Source: Bradyrhizobium sp. ORS 278 (lineage in GTDB: Bacteria; Pseudomonadota; Alphaproteobacteria; Rhizobiales; Xanthobacteraceae). From it: a stretch of 64,000 nucleotides of DNA. This document shows positions 42,526-51,727 of this stretch, one piece after another. The DNA is taken from NCBI RefSeq assembly GCF_000026145.1, contig NC_009445.1:2790001-2854000 (forward strand), written 5' to 3'. Positions within the stretch are counted from its first letter, which is position 1, and each line of letters starts with the position of its first letter. The notes beneath the pieces are model-generated. The model saw nothing but the letters and a program-made list of their open reading frames with translations, was not told the origin of the DNA and did not search any database. Both the position numbers and the translations under genes were made by a program.

Positions 42526-42852
42526 CTACTCAACCTTCACCATCCCCGTCATGTGCGGATGCAGCGAACAGAAATATTTGTAGTCGCCGGCCGCCGCGAA
42601 GGTGAACGAAAAGCTGTCGTCGGTATCCAGCGTCTTCGACCTGTATTTGCCGGCCGAGACCACGGTGTGCGGGATGTCGTCATGGTTGGTCCAGGTCACG
42701 GTATCGCCGACCTTCACCGTCACCTCCGCCGGCGTGAAGGTGAAGTTGTCGATCGTGACCTTGATGGTCTCGGCGTGCACCGGCGCGGCGCCGAGCAGAG
42801 CCGCCGTGAGGGCGAGGCGCAGGCTTCGCCCGAGCGATATGCGAGGAATCAT
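42526..42852 (-). CDS. Amicyanin-like cupredoxin, exported
   Basis: This 108-residue blue-copper protein has a signal peptide (residues 1-27, 'AALLGAAPVHA'). The type 1 copper ligands are visible: H62 in 'DDIPHTVV', C95 in 'YFCSLHP', H98, and M101 with the C-X2-H-X2-M spacing of amicyanin/plastocyanin. It would carry electrons in the periplasm. It begins 10 bp after the phosphodiesterase stop and precedes the sigma/anti-sigma pair in the same operon. Confidence 0.9.
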   Translation of the reverse strand: MIPRISLGRSLRLALTAALLGAAPVHAETIKVTIDNFTFTPAEVTVKVGDTVTWTNHDDIPHTVVSAGKYRSKTLDTDDSFSFTFAAAGDYKYFCSLHPHMTGMVKVE

Positions 42853-42862
42853 GTCGCGGTCC

Positions 42863-43807
42863 TCAGCCGGCCAGCGGCGTGTCGATGATGGCGAGCCGCT
42901 CGTCGCCGAGCTTGAAGTCGATGCTGGCGATGCCGAGCAGGCTGCGCAGCCTCGTGTCCTCGACCTTCATCGGACCGGGCGAGGGCGCCGTGCCCGGCGC
43001 GGGCTGCGGGAAGGCGGTCGAGCGCGCGGTGTGGAAGGTGACGTTGCCCTCGACCTTCTGCATCACCTGGTGGATGTGGCCGTTCAGCACCGTCACCGAG
43101 CCAAAACCCTTCAGGAAGTCCAGCGCGCGGCCGCCATCCTCGGTGCCCCAGCCCCATTGCGGATAGACCGTCCACAACGGGATGTGCGCGAACACGACGA
43201 CCGGCTGTGATGTCGAGCGGCCCTTGAGATCCTGCTCCAGCCAGGCGAGCTGCTCGGCGCCGAGATTGCCGAGACCGCCGGCCTTGAGATCGACGACGTT
43301 GACCAGCCCGATGAAATGCACACCGCCTGCGTCGAACGAGTACCAGCCGGCGCCGCGCGTGCCCTTGCCGTAGCGCTCCTTGTAGAGCTTGACGTCCTCG
43401 TCGAGGAAATCGTGCTCGCCCGGCACGTAGTGCACGTCGAGCCGGGTCTGCGAAATGATGCGGTCGGCATCATCGAACTCCGCCGCCTTCGACAGATGCG
43501 AGATGTCGCCGGTGTGGATCATGAAGGCGGGCTTCTTCGGCATCGCCTTGATCCGGTTGACGGCTTCCTCCAGCGTGCCGATCGCATTGGGATTGGCCGG
43601 CTTGTCGAAGCCGACATGGCTGTCGCTGATCTGCAGGAAGGTGAGGCCGGTGGCCTGCTGCTCGGCCGCGCGCGCGGCGTCGACCAGGCCGAGCGAGCGC
43701 GGCACGCCGCCCGACAAGGTCCAGAGCACGCCGGTGCCGGCCCATGTCATGCATTCCAGGACCTTGCGGCGGCTCAGGCCACTGTCGTCATGATCATCAA
43801 TGCTCAT
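42863..43807 (-). CDS. Metallophosphoesterase (phosphodiesterase-like), Tat-exported
   Basis: This 314-residue protein has a Tat-like leader ('SRRKVLECMTWAGTGVLW') and the calcineurin-like metal motifs 'ISDSHVG', 'HTGDISH', 'VPGEHDF', 'FAHIPLW' and 'NGHIHQ' in order. It would hydrolyse a phosphodiester or phosphomonoester in the periplasm using two metal ions. The ATG at 43807 is selected because AGGGAG lies six bases before it, while the ATG two codons earlier directly abuts that sequence. It is first in the operon with the cupredoxin, ECF sigma and anti-sigma genes. Confidence 0.87.
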   Translation of the reverse strand: MSIDDHDDSGLSRRKVLECMTWAGTGVLWTLSGGVPRSLGLVDAARAAEQQATGLTFLQISDSHVGFDKPANPNAIGTLEEAVNRIKAMPKKPAFMIHTGDISHLSKAAEFDDADRIISQTRLDVHYVPGEHDFLDEDVKLYKERYGKGTRGAGWYSFDAGGVHFIGLVNVVDLKAGGLGNLGAEQLAWLEQDLKGRSTSQPVVVFAHIPLWTVYPQWGWGTEDGGRALDFLKGFGSVTVLNGHIHQVMQKVEGNVTFHTARSTAFPQPAPGTAPSPGPMKVEDTRLRSLLGIASIDFKLGDERLAIIDTPLAG

Positions 43808-44023
43808 CGTCATCTCCCTTGTCTCGCCAAACGGCTTGCAGGGAGGAGAGCGGCGGCGGGGCCGTTTTATTCCCGGCCTTGCGCGTCCCGACCGGCGTTG
43901 ACGCTTTCGTGATCGCACGGGAAGGGGGGCTGACGGGATTGTTCAAGCAGGATGTCATTCATCGCGCGGCCTTGCGAGGTATAAGAAGGTAGTTCGCACA
44001 GCTGGCCACCGGACCCGACCTCG

Positions 44024-45196
44024 ATGAATGAGCGCGTGACTCCGACCCTGTCGCGGACCGAGGCGGCCGGCGGCCGCATCGTCGCGCTCGACCGCGCCAG
44101 GACCTTCATCACACTCTCGGTCGTGCTCTATCACGCCGCGATCAACTACACCTATTTCGGCCAGGGCGGCGACCGCATGCACTGGCTCGGCTTCGATCTG
44201 GTGGCGCTGTTCAACGACAGCTACTTCATGTCCTGCATGTTCTTCATCTCCGGGCTTTTCGTTCCGGCGAGCCTGGGGAGGCGGGGATCGTCCGACTACC
44301 TCGTCCGCCGTGCGCTGCGGCTCGGCGTGCCCTACATCGTGTCGATCTTCGTGATCATGCCGATCGCCTATTACCGCTACTACGTCGCGGAGGATCACTT
44401 CACCACGGTGTGGTGGCGGATGATCAGCGCAGGGCCGTGGCCATCGGGCTCGGCGTGGTTTCTCGGCGTGCTGCTGATCTTCGATCTCCTGACCGCGCTC
44501 GCCTGGGCAGCCTTGCCACAGGCGATCGGCGTGCTCGGACGCCTCGCCGGCATTCTACAGCGAGCACCGATGGCCGGCTTCTTGACCTTCCTCGCGATTG
44601 CCAACGCCGCCTATCTGCCGCCGCATCTCGGCTTCGGCGACGGGCTGTGGTTCATGCCCGGACATTTTCCGCTGCCGCTGCAGGCGAGCCGCGCGCTGCT
44701 CTATCCGACGTTCTTCGTCGCCGGCGTGGCGATCGGCGCGGCGAACTTGCGCACCGGACCGTTCGCGGCCGATGGCCCGTTGGTGCAGCGCTGGTCGATC
44801 TGGTTCGCGCTCTCCTATGGCTGCTATGCCATGATCCTGTTTCTCGCCTACGCCCACCACAACTGGATCGCCGATTTCGATTCGCCGCCACTGTGGTGGC
44901 GCGCGGCCTACGGCAGCGCCGTGGCCAGCTTCTGCGCGTCGATGGCGTTCGGCGTGCCGACGTTCTTCCTGCGCTGGGCCAGGGCGCCGCTGGCGCTGAT
45001 GGACCGCATGCAGCCGTCCGCCTACGGAATCTATTTGCTGCACTTCCTGCCGCTGCTGTGGCTGCAATATCTGGTGTTCGATCCGGCGTGGCCGGCCCCG
45101 GTGAAATTCGCCATCGTGCTGGTAGGGACGCTTGCGGTGAGCTGGGGGGCGGCCGCGCTGTTGCGACGCGTGCCGCTGGTTAAGCGGATCATCTGA
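44024..45196 (+). CDS. Acyltransferase-3 family membrane protein
   Basis: This 390-residue protein has about ten transmembrane segments. The first segment contains 'IVALDRARTFITLSVVLYHAAI', with the D-x-A-R and H of the acyltransferase-3 fold. 'FMSCMFFISGLFVPASLGRRG' follows. The family O-acylates surface sugars or lipids, or succinylates glucans (OpgC-like); which is unknown here. It is a single gene divergent from the phosphodiesterase operon, with a repeat-rich gap downstream. Confidence 0.85.
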   Translation: MNERVTPTLSRTEAAGGRIVALDRARTFITLSVVLYHAAINYTYFGQGGDRMHWLGFDLVALFNDSYFMSCMFFISGLFVPASLGRRGSSDYLVRRALRLGVPYIVSIFVIMPIAYYRYYVAEDHFTTVWWRMISAGPWPSGSAWFLGVLLIFDLLTALAWAALPQAIGVLGRLAGILQRAPMAGFLTFLAIANAAYLPPHLGFGDGLWFMPGHFPLPLQASRALLYPTFFVAGVAIGAANLRTGPFAADGPLVQRWSIWFALSYGCYAMILFLAYAHHNWIADFDSPPLWWRAAYGSAVASFCASMAFGVPTFFLRWARAPLALMDRMQPSAYGIYLLHFLPLLWLQYLVFDPAWPAPVKFAIVLVGTLAVSWGAAALLRRVPLVKRII

Positions 45197-45646
45197 AAGC
45201 ACAGAGCTGGGTCGGAGCCCCTGGATTGCGTCGCTTCGCTCGCAATGACGATGGTGGGGACACCGAGCGGCGCCACGAACTCCGTCATCGCGAGCGTAGC
45301 GACGCGATCCAGGGGCCACGGGCGAGACTCTTGAATGCGTCCGGCGTCTCGCCGCCGAGGCCATCATGCCTGCCCGCACGACGGTAGGCGCGCGCCGCCT
45401 TTCGGTTTCGCTTTGTCCACCCTGCGGTTGCGCTGCACAGAGTCACGACAGGTGAATGACAGGCTGAGGGTTATTCCCGCTGTCCCGCATCGCGTCCGAT
45501 GGTCGCGCGCTGTCAGAGAAGTGTCAGCTTGAGGCGGTAAACCTCTGCCCGTTCGCGCGGCGTCAAGCGTACAGCCCATAGCGTGCAGCGTCAGGAGTGC
45601 GATCTCGCGTCATGCCGCTCGCTACAGGCGAGCGGCATAGAGGTCG
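45197..45646. other. Gene-free stretch with a palindromic repeat
   Basis: About 450 bp between convergent genes. It contains the family C repeat at 45218-45315 and a GC-rich stretch with 'TTGTCCACCCTGCGG' near 45414, weakly similar to the family E core. No coding frame is convincing. Confidence 0.55.
45218..45315. repeat. Palindromic repeat, family C, copy 3
   Basis: 'CCCCTGGATTGCGTCGCTTC' at the left and 'GACGCGATCCAGGGG' at the right are inverted, with a second arm pair 'GCTCGCAATGACG' and 'CGTCATCGCGAGCG' inside. Confidence 0.75.
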
Positions 45647-47266
45647 TCAGCGTCCGTCCTCCAGGATCATCCCCGCCGCCTTCTCCGCGATCATCGCCGT
45701 CGGCGTGTTGGTATTTCCCGACGTGATCGTCGGCATGATCGAGGCGTCGGCGATGCGCAGGCCGTCAAGGCCGCGGAAGCGCAGCCGTTCGTCGACCACC
45801 GCCATCGGATCGTCAGCAGTGCCCATCTTCGCCGTGCCGACGGGATGGAAGATCGTGGTGCCGATGTCGCCGGCGGCCTTCGCCAGCGCCGCATCGTCAT
45901 CGCCGACGGACGGGCCCGGCAAATATTCTTCCGGCCGGTAGGCCGCCAGCGCGCTCTGCTTCATCAGCCGCCGGGTGATGCGGATGGCGTCGGCGGCGAC
46001 CTCGCGGTCGTCCTCGGTCGCGAGATAGTTCGGCGCGATCGACGGCGCCTCATCGATCTTTGCGGAGCGGATGCGCACCGTGCCGCGCGAGGTCGGGCGC
46101 AGGTTGCAGGCGCTCACCGTGATTGCCGGGAAACGGTGCAGCGGATCGCCGAACTTGTCGAGCGACAGCGGCTGCACGTGGAACTGGATGTTGGCGCGGT
46201 CACGCCGGGGATCGGAGCGCGTGAAGATGCCGAGCTGGGATGGCGCCATGGTCAGCGGCCCGCGGCGGCGGAAGGCGTAGTCGAGCCCCATCAGGCCGCG
46301 CTTGACCAGCGAGTAGTAGGTCTCATTCAGCGTCTTCACGCCTGAAACCTTGTAGATCGCGCGCTGCTGCAGATGGTCCTGCAGATTGCGCCCGACGCCG
46401 GGCTTGTCCAATACGACATCGATGCCGAGCTCGCCGAGCCACTCGGCCGGCCCGATACCCGAGCGCTGCAGCACCTGAACCGAGCCGATCGAGCCGGCGC
46501 TCAGGATCACCTCGCCCTTGGCTCGCGCCTCGATGGCCTGCCCGTCCTGCTGGAAGCGGACGCCGGTCACGCGGCCGTTCTCGACGATCAGGCGATCGAC
46601 CAGGACGTTGGTTTCGAGGCGTAGGTTCTGCCGCTTCAGTGCCGGCTTGAGAAAACCCCGTGCCGAGGACCAGCGCCGGCCGCGCCGCTGGTTGACGTGG
46701 AAATAGCTGATGCCTTCATTGTCGCCGGTATTGAAATCCGGGATGCGGCGGATGCCCATCTGTTCGGCGGCATCGCCGACGGCATCCAGCACCGCCCAGG
46801 ACAACCGCGGCGCCTCGATCCGCCAGCCGCCGCCCACGCCGTGGTGCTCGCTCTCGCCCAGAAAGTGGTCCTCCAGCCGCCGGAACACCGCCAGCACGTC
46901 AGAGTAGGACCAGCCGGGCAGGCCCAGCTGGCGCCAATGGTCGTAGTCGGCGGCCTGGCCGCGCATCGAGATCATCGCATTGATCGCCGAGCAGCCGCCG
47001 ATCACCTTGCCGCGCGGATAGGCCAGGGAGCGGCCGTTGAGGCCGGGCTCGGATTCGGTGCGAAACATCCAGTCGGAGCGCGGATTGCCGATCGCGAAGA
47101 GGTAGCCGACCGGAATATGGAACCAGATCCAATTGTCGTAGCCGCCGGCCTCGAGGATCAGCACCCGGGTCTTCGGATCGGCCGACAGCCGGTTCGCCAG
47201 GATGCAGCCGGCAGTGCCGGCGCCCACCACGATGTAGTCGTATTCTCCCTCGAGCTGACGCGGCAT
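45647..47266 (-). CDS. GMC family oxidoreductase (choline/alcohol dehydrogenase-like)
   Basis: This protein of about 539 residues is an FAD-dependent GMC oxidoreductase. 'YIVVGAGTAGCILANRL' (dinucleotide motif) and 'YPRGKVIGGCSAINAMISMRG' are family signatures; 'FHPVGTAKMG' near the C-terminus holds the catalytic His. It would oxidise a primary alcohol such as choline or an alkanol to the aldehyde. The ATG at 47266 has AAGGGA six bases upstream, better than the ATG two codons earlier. It is divergent from the M20 amidohydrolase. Confidence 0.9.
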   Translation of the reverse strand: MPRQLEGEYDYIVVGAGTAGCILANRLSADPKTRVLILEAGGYDNWIWFHIPVGYLFAIGNPRSDWMFRTESEPGLNGRSLAYPRGKVIGGCSAINAMISMRGQAADYDHWRQLGLPGWSYSDVLAVFRRLEDHFLGESEHHGVGGGWRIEAPRLSWAVLDAVGDAAEQMGIRRIPDFNTGDNEGISYFHVNQRRGRRWSSARGFLKPALKRQNLRLETNVLVDRLIVENGRVTGVRFQQDGQAIEARAKGEVILSAGSIGSVQVLQRSGIGPAEWLGELGIDVVLDKPGVGRNLQDHLQQRAIYKVSGVKTLNETYYSLVKRGLMGLDYAFRRRGPLTMAPSQLGIFTRSDPRRDRANIQFHVQPLSLDKFGDPLHRFPAITVSACNLRPTSRGTVRIRSAKIDEAPSIAPNYLATEDDREVAADAIRITRRLMKQSALAAYRPEEYLPGPSVGDDDAALAKAAGDIGTTIFHPVGTAKMGTADDPMAVVDERLRFRGLDGLRIADASIMPTITSGNTNTPTAMIAEKAAGMILEDGR

Positions 47267-47441
47267 CGGCATTCCCTTCCCAATCGTTGCGAGGCTTTTA
47301 GTCAGGCGGAGCGGGGCCGGACAAGCGCCTCGTTCATGGCTGGTTGACCGAGCCATGAAACAGGCGCAGCCCTCATCTTGGGCGGTGCGACTTTTGCATG
47401 CTAAAACGGCGCAAATCCCTTCTGGAGTTACGAGATTCCCC

Positions 47442-48611
47442 ATGCCCATCGTCAACCGCGTCGCCGATCTGCAGCCCGACATCCAGGCCTGGCGCCGGGA
47501 CATCCATTCGCATCCGGAGCTGCTCTACGAGGTGCATCGGACCGCGGCCTTCGTTGCCGATCGCCTGCGCGAGTTCGGCTGCGACGAGGTGGTGACCGGC
47601 CTCGGCAAGACCGGCGTAGTCGGCGTGATCAAGGGGCGTAAGCCCGGCCAGGGCGACGTCAAGGTGCTCGGCCTGCGGGCCGACATGGACGCGCTGCCGA
47701 TCGAGGAGATCACCGGGCTGCCTTATGCCTCCAAGACTCCGGGCATCATGCATGCCTGCGGCCATGACGGCCACACCGCGATGCTGCTGGGCGCTGCCCG
47801 CTATCTCGCCGAGACCCGCAACTTCGCCGGCGAAGTCGCCGTGATCTTTCAGCCGGCCGAAGAAGGCGGTGGCGGCGCCGACGCGATGATCAAGGACGGT
47901 CTGATCGACCGCTTCAAGATCGACCAGGTCTACGGCATGCACAACGGACCGGGCCTGCCGGTCGGCGCCTTCGCGATCCGCCAGGGGCCGCTGATGGCCT
48001 CGACCGATTCGGTCGACATCACGATCGAGGGCCATGGCGGCCATGCCGCCAAGCCGCACAATTGCATCGACTCGCTGATGGTTGGCGCCCAGCTGGTGAC
48101 CGCGCTGCAGCAGGTCGTGGCCCGTAATGTCGATCCGCTGGAGGCGGCGGTGTTGTCGATCTGCGAGTTCCACGCCGGCAATGCCCGTAATGTGATTCCG
48201 CAGAGCGCGGTGCTGCGCGGAACCGTCCGCACCTTGACGCCGAAGGTGCGCGAGCTGATGGAGAAGCGGGTGCGTGAGGTCGTGACCGGCGTGGCGCAGA
48301 TGACCGGCGCCAAGATCGACCTGGCCTACACCCGCGGTTATCCCGTGGTGGTCAATCACGCCGAGCAGACCGAGATCGCCATCCGCGCCGCCAAGGAGGT
48401 CGCGGGCGACGCCAACGTCCATGAGATGCCGCCGATGATGGGCGGCGAGGACTTCGCCTACATGCTCGAGGCCCGCCCCGGCGCCTTCATCTTCGTCGGC
48501 AATGGCGACTCGGCCGGCCTGCATCACCCCGCGTACAATTTCAACGACGAGGCGATCGTCTACGGCACCTCGTTCTTCATCAAGGTGGTGGAGAACACGC
48601 TGGCGGCGTGA
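47442..48611 (+). CDS. M20 family amidohydrolase (hippurate hydrolase-like)
   Basis: This 389-residue metallohydrolase has 'WRRDIHSHPELLYEVHRTA' at the start and metal-site motifs 'LRADMDALPI', 'HACGHDGHTAMLL', 'PAEEGGGGADAMI' and 'MGGEDFAYMLEARPG'. It cleaves N-acylated amino acids, in the HipO/IAA-amino-acid hydrolase branch. The ATG at 47442 ('MPIVNRV') fits the family; the in-frame upstream start adds residues that do not look conserved. The substrate is not identifiable from sequence. Confidence 0.9.
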   Translation: MPIVNRVADLQPDIQAWRRDIHSHPELLYEVHRTAAFVADRLREFGCDEVVTGLGKTGVVGVIKGRKPGQGDVKVLGLRADMDALPIEEITGLPYASKTPGIMHACGHDGHTAMLLGAARYLAETRNFAGEVAVIFQPAEEGGGGADAMIKDGLIDRFKIDQVYGMHNGPGLPVGAFAIRQGPLMASTDSVDITIEGHGGHAAKPHNCIDSLMVGAQLVTALQQVVARNVDPLEAAVLSICEFHAGNARNVIPQSAVLRGTVRTLTPKVRELMEKRVREVVTGVAQMTGAKIDLAYTRGYPVVVNHAEQTEIAIRAAKEVAGDANVHEMPPMMGGEDFAYMLEARPGAFIFVGNGDSAGLHHPAYNFNDEAIVYGTSFFIKVVENTLAA

Positions 48612-48638
48612 GGTCGATCGCTCCGCTGTCTTCAAGCG

Positions 48639-48700
48639 ATGGCCGGGCTCTGTCCCGCCTGCGGGGCCGAAGCCCTTTCGGGCGGCGAAGGCCCGGCCAT
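48639..48700. terminator. Inverted repeat between convergent genes, possible bidirectional terminator
   Basis: ATGGCCGGGC at 48639-48648 and GCCCGGCCAT at 48691-48700 are perfect inverse complements with a GC-rich, internally paired centre. It lies between the M20 stop and the UdgX stop. There is no strong T-run. Confidence 0.45.
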
Positions 48701-48717
48701 TTGCGGTTCGGGCAGCG

Positions 48718-50199
48718 TCAGGCCGCCTGGGCGCGCTTGAGGGCGGCCGCGGCGATCTTCAGGTCCTTGACGAAGAGCTCGTACTCCCGCGCCTTGGCCT
48801 CCGCATCGGGCAGCCGCAGCAGATAGGACGGATGCACCGTGATCATTGCCTGGGCCCCTTCGGGCAGGTCGACGATGTGGCCGCGGTTCTTGGTGACCTG
48901 GGTGATCTTGCCGAACACCGCCTGGGCTGCGCTCGCGCCCATTGCCACGACCAGAGCCGGCTGGACTGCGGCGAGCTCGCGCTCGTACCAGGGACGGCAG
49001 GCCTTGATCTCCGGGGTCGCCGGCTTCTGGTGCAGCCGGATCTTGCCGCGCGGCACGAACTTGAAGTGCTTCACCGCATTGGTGACGTAGACCTTGGAGC
49101 GGTCTATGCCGGCCTCTGCCAGCGCGCGGTCGAGCATCTGGCCGGCCGGGCCGACGAAGGGATGGCCGGCAAGGTCCTCCTTGTCGCCGGGCTGCTCGCC
49201 GACCAGCATCAAGGGCGCATGTTCAGGGCCCTCGCCGAACACGGTCTGGGTCGCGTCCTTCCACAGCGGGCAGGCGCGGCAGGCCGCAGCCTCTTCACGC
49301 AAGGTCTGAAGATCGACAGCCTCGACATCACGTGAGGTCTCAGCAGCAGGCGCGTGCGCTTTCGGCTTGCGGGTCATCGCGGTCTCCTCGACGCGTTTCT
49401 GCGGCTTGTGCGGCTCGGTGCCTTCATCGGCGATCATCACCGATGTGCGCCGGCTGGCTTCCGCGATCAGCGGCCGGATCAGCCTGGCCTCGGGGAGGTT
49501 CTGCCAATATTTCTTCGGCATCTCCTTTTCCATCGCCTTCACTTTCAGCCGTGCCGGATTGAAAATGCTGGCGTAATAGCGAAGCCACACCTCTTCGAGC
49601 CGGTCTTCTGTCGGCGCTTCAGCCTTGCTCACACCGGAGGTGAAGGAGACCCGGCTGCCGTCCCAATGGGCGCAGATCTCCGGCGTCAGGATCGACCAGG
49701 GCATGTCGGCGAAGCGGCGGGCGAAGAACGGCGCGGCGCGTTCGACGATGTGATGCTCGGGCTCGAACCAGGCGACGTAGCGCGCCTCGCGCTCGCGGCC
49801 GACCTCGCGGAAGCGGACGAAGGCGTGCATCTTGTGGACGTCGCGGCGCACGGCGCGGGCGAGCGCGTTGGCCTGGGCGACATCGGGATCGGTCGCGATG
49901 TCCATGAGGTCGTGGTTGGTGCGCAGGCGCCACAGCAGCCGGTAGAGCAGGGCGAAGCGGTTGGGATCGCTGTGCAGGATCGCGCTCTCGGCCAGTTCCA
50001 TGAAGCTCGCGGGCACGGAGAACGCGCCCCTGGGGACCTCGGGCAGCCGTATCTCCGACTGATCGTCGAACAGGTCGGCCGCCGCGCCCTTCACGCGCCA
50101 GGACACATCAGCGGCCCTGACGTCGTTCATCGCCAGCGCCCGCGCCGCCTTGCGCCAGCCGTCGAAATCGGTGTCGCTATCGAGGGTTACGACGTGCAT
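48718..50199 (-). CDS. udgX: DUF4130-UdgX fusion, uracil-DNA-binding protein
   Basis: This 493-residue protein joins an N-terminal DUF4130 domain (about residues 80-260) to a C-terminal UdgX domain (about 300-490). UdgX shows 'CRACPLWKDATQTVFGEGP', 'GEQPGDKEDLAGHPFVGPAG' and the R-loop 'RGKIRLHQKP', whose His corresponds to the residue that in mycobacterial UdgX attacks and covalently traps DNA at uracil. It would bind uracil-containing DNA irreversibly and block error-prone repair. The ATG at 50199 has GAGGAGACAA just upstream. It lies downstream of the radical SAM/HhH gene, with a family C repeat between them. Confidence 0.9.
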   Translation of the reverse strand: MHVVTLDSDTDFDGWRKAARALAMNDVRAADVSWRVKGAAADLFDDQSEIRLPEVPRGAFSVPASFMELAESAILHSDPNRFALLYRLLWRLRTNHDLMDIATDPDVAQANALARAVRRDVHKMHAFVRFREVGREREARYVAWFEPEHHIVERAAPFFARRFADMPWSILTPEICAHWDGSRVSFTSGVSKAEAPTEDRLEEVWLRYYASIFNPARLKVKAMEKEMPKKYWQNLPEARLIRPLIAEASRRTSVMIADEGTEPHKPQKRVEETAMTRKPKAHAPAAETSRDVEAVDLQTLREEAAACRACPLWKDATQTVFGEGPEHAPLMLVGEQPGDKEDLAGHPFVGPAGQMLDRALAEAGIDRSKVYVTNAVKHFKFVPRGKIRLHQKPATPEIKACRPWYERELAAVQPALVVAMGASAAQAVFGKITQVTKNRGHIVDLPEGAQAMITVHPSYLLRLPDAEAKAREYELFVKDLKIAAAALKRAQAA

Positions 50200-50210
50200 T
50201 TGTCTCCTCA

Positions 50211-50298
50211 CGTCATTGCGAGGAGCGCAGCGACGAAGCAATCCAGAGTCGTCGTGTCGCCCCTGGATTGCTTCGGGGCTTCGCCCCTCGCAATGACG
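50211..50298. repeat. Palindromic repeat, family C, copy 4, inside an operon
   Basis: 'CGTCATTGCGAGGAGCG' at the left and 'CCCCTCGCAATGACG' at the right are inverted arms, with 'GAAGCAATCCAG' and 'CTGGATTGCTTC' inside. It fills the 105-bp gap between the radical SAM gene stop and the udgX start. Confidence 0.8.
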
Positions 50299-50304
50299 AC
50301 TTGG

Positions 50305-51543
50305 CTAGAATCCAAACCCCAGCTGCTGCGGCTTGGGCTGCAGCCGGGCCCTGAGGCTGGCGCCGTCCAGCAAAGACGGCGACGGCCGGTGATCTGACAA
50401 AACGATGAACGGCAGCGCCTTGTTCCGGATCACGTTGAGCTGGGCCAGATCCGCAAAGCGGATCGTCGTGGTGCGGCGCGTGGCCAGGATGCGCTGCACG
50501 GTGCGGGTGCCGAAGCCGGGCACGCGCAGCAGCTCCTCGCGGCTGGCTTTGTTGATGTCGAGCGGGAAGCGGTCGCGGTGGCGCAGCGCCCAGGCGAGCT
50601 TGGGATCAATGTCGAGCGGCAACATGCCTTCGTTCTCCTCGACGATCTCCTCGGCATCGAAGCCGTAGAACCGCATCAGCCAGTCGGCCTGGTACAGCCG
50701 GTGCTCGCGCACAAGCGGCGGGGCCTGCAGCGGCAGCGCGCGGCTCGCGTCGGGGATCGGGCTGAAGGCCGAGTAATAGACGCGCTTGAGCTTGTAGGCG
50801 CCGTAGAGATTGGCCGAGGTCGACAGGATGGTGCGGTCGTTCGCCGTGTCGGCACCGACGATCATCTGCGTGCTCTGGCCGGCCGGCGCGAAGCGCGGCG
50901 GCCGGGCGCGGCGCACCGTCTTCTTCGCCTCCGCCGTCTCGTCGAGCTTGAGCCGGAGGCGGCCCATGGTGCGGCGGATCGCGCGCTGGTCCTTTTCCGG
51001 CGCGAGCTTTGTGAGGCTGTCCTCCAGCGGCGTTTCGATATTGATGCTGAGCCGGTCGGCATATTTGCCGGCCTCCGCGATCAGCGCCTCGTCGGCCTCC
51101 GGAATTGTCTTCAGATGAATGTAGCCGCGGAAGCGATGCTCCTCGCGCAGCTTGCGTGCGACGGAGACGACCTGCTCCATCGTGTAGTCCGGGCTGCGGA
51201 TGATGCCCGACGACAGGAACAGCCCCTCGATGTAGTTGCGGCGATAGAAGTCGATCGTCAGCTGCACCACTTCGTCGACCGTGAAGCGCGCGCGCGGCAC
51301 GTTGGAGGAGGCGCGGTTGACGCAATACAGGCAGTCGAAGTTGCAGGCGTTGGTCAGCAAAATCTTGAGCAGCGAGATGCAGCGTCCGTCCGGCGCATAG
51401 GAATGGCAGATGCCCATGCCGGGCGCCGTCGAGCCGAGCCCCTTGCCGTCACGGGAATCCCGCATCTCCGTACCGCTGGAGGCGCAGGACGCGTCGTACT
51501 TGGCGGCATCGGCCAGGATCTCCAGTTTGCGCAGCAGCTCCAT
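50305..51543 (-). CDS. Radical SAM protein with C-terminal helix-hairpin-helix, partner of UdgX
   Basis: This 412-residue protein has radical SAM cysteines CX3CX2C in 'LTNACNFDCLYCVNRAS' and a C-terminal HhH DNA-binding segment ('FPLDINKASREELLRVPGFGTRTVQRIL'). This is the 'putative DNA modification/repair radical SAM' family that pairs with UdgX/DUF4130 in many genomes. The function is unproven but DNA-related. The ATG at 51543 ('MELLRKLEILADAAKYD') is the family start. It shares a divergent promoter region with imuA, and the LexA box at 51627 is 84 bp upstream, so it is probably SOS-induced together with udgX. Confidence 0.88.
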   Translation of the reverse strand: MELLRKLEILADAAKYDASCASSGTEMRDSRDGKGLGSTAPGMGICHSYAPDGRCISLLKILLTNACNFDCLYCVNRASSNVPRARFTVDEVVQLTIDFYRRNYIEGLFLSSGIIRSPDYTMEQVVSVARKLREEHRFRGYIHLKTIPEADEALIAEAGKYADRLSINIETPLEDSLTKLAPEKDQRAIRRTMGRLRLKLDETAEAKKTVRRARPPRFAPAGQSTQMIVGADTANDRTILSTSANLYGAYKLKRVYYSAFSPIPDASRALPLQAPPLVREHRLYQADWLMRFYGFDAEEIVEENEGMLPLDIDPKLAWALRHRDRFPLDINKASREELLRVPGFGTRTVQRILATRRTTTIRFADLAQLNVIRNKALPFIVLSDHRPSPSLLDGASLRARLQPKPQQLGFGF

Positions 51544-51626
51544 GCTTTTGAATCCCTTTGATTCCACTCGTTGAATCCGCACCGGGTCAATCCCGATTGA
51601 CTCTCTCGGACGCGTTAGCTTTATAT

Positions 51627-51641
51627 TAGAACGTATCATGA
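51627..51641. promoter_or_regulatory. LexA (SOS) box between divergent repair operons
   Basis: On the minus strand the sequence reads GTTC-ATGATAC-GTTC, an exact alphaproteobacterial LexA direct repeat with a 7-base spacer. It is almost centred: 84 bp before the radical SAM start and 87 bp before the imuA start. It is therefore placed to repress both directions. Confidence 0.8.
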
Positions 51642-51727
51642 ACAAAGGAGATCGTCGCGGGTTCATTGCCTGCGTTCACAAAGAGAACGGCAGCACCCGG
51701 ACGATGGATTGAAAGGAGCGGCGACGG

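Noticed and set aside
51661..51683. Second LexA box near imuA
   Set aside because: Two GTTC motifs are present but are nine bases apart, not seven.
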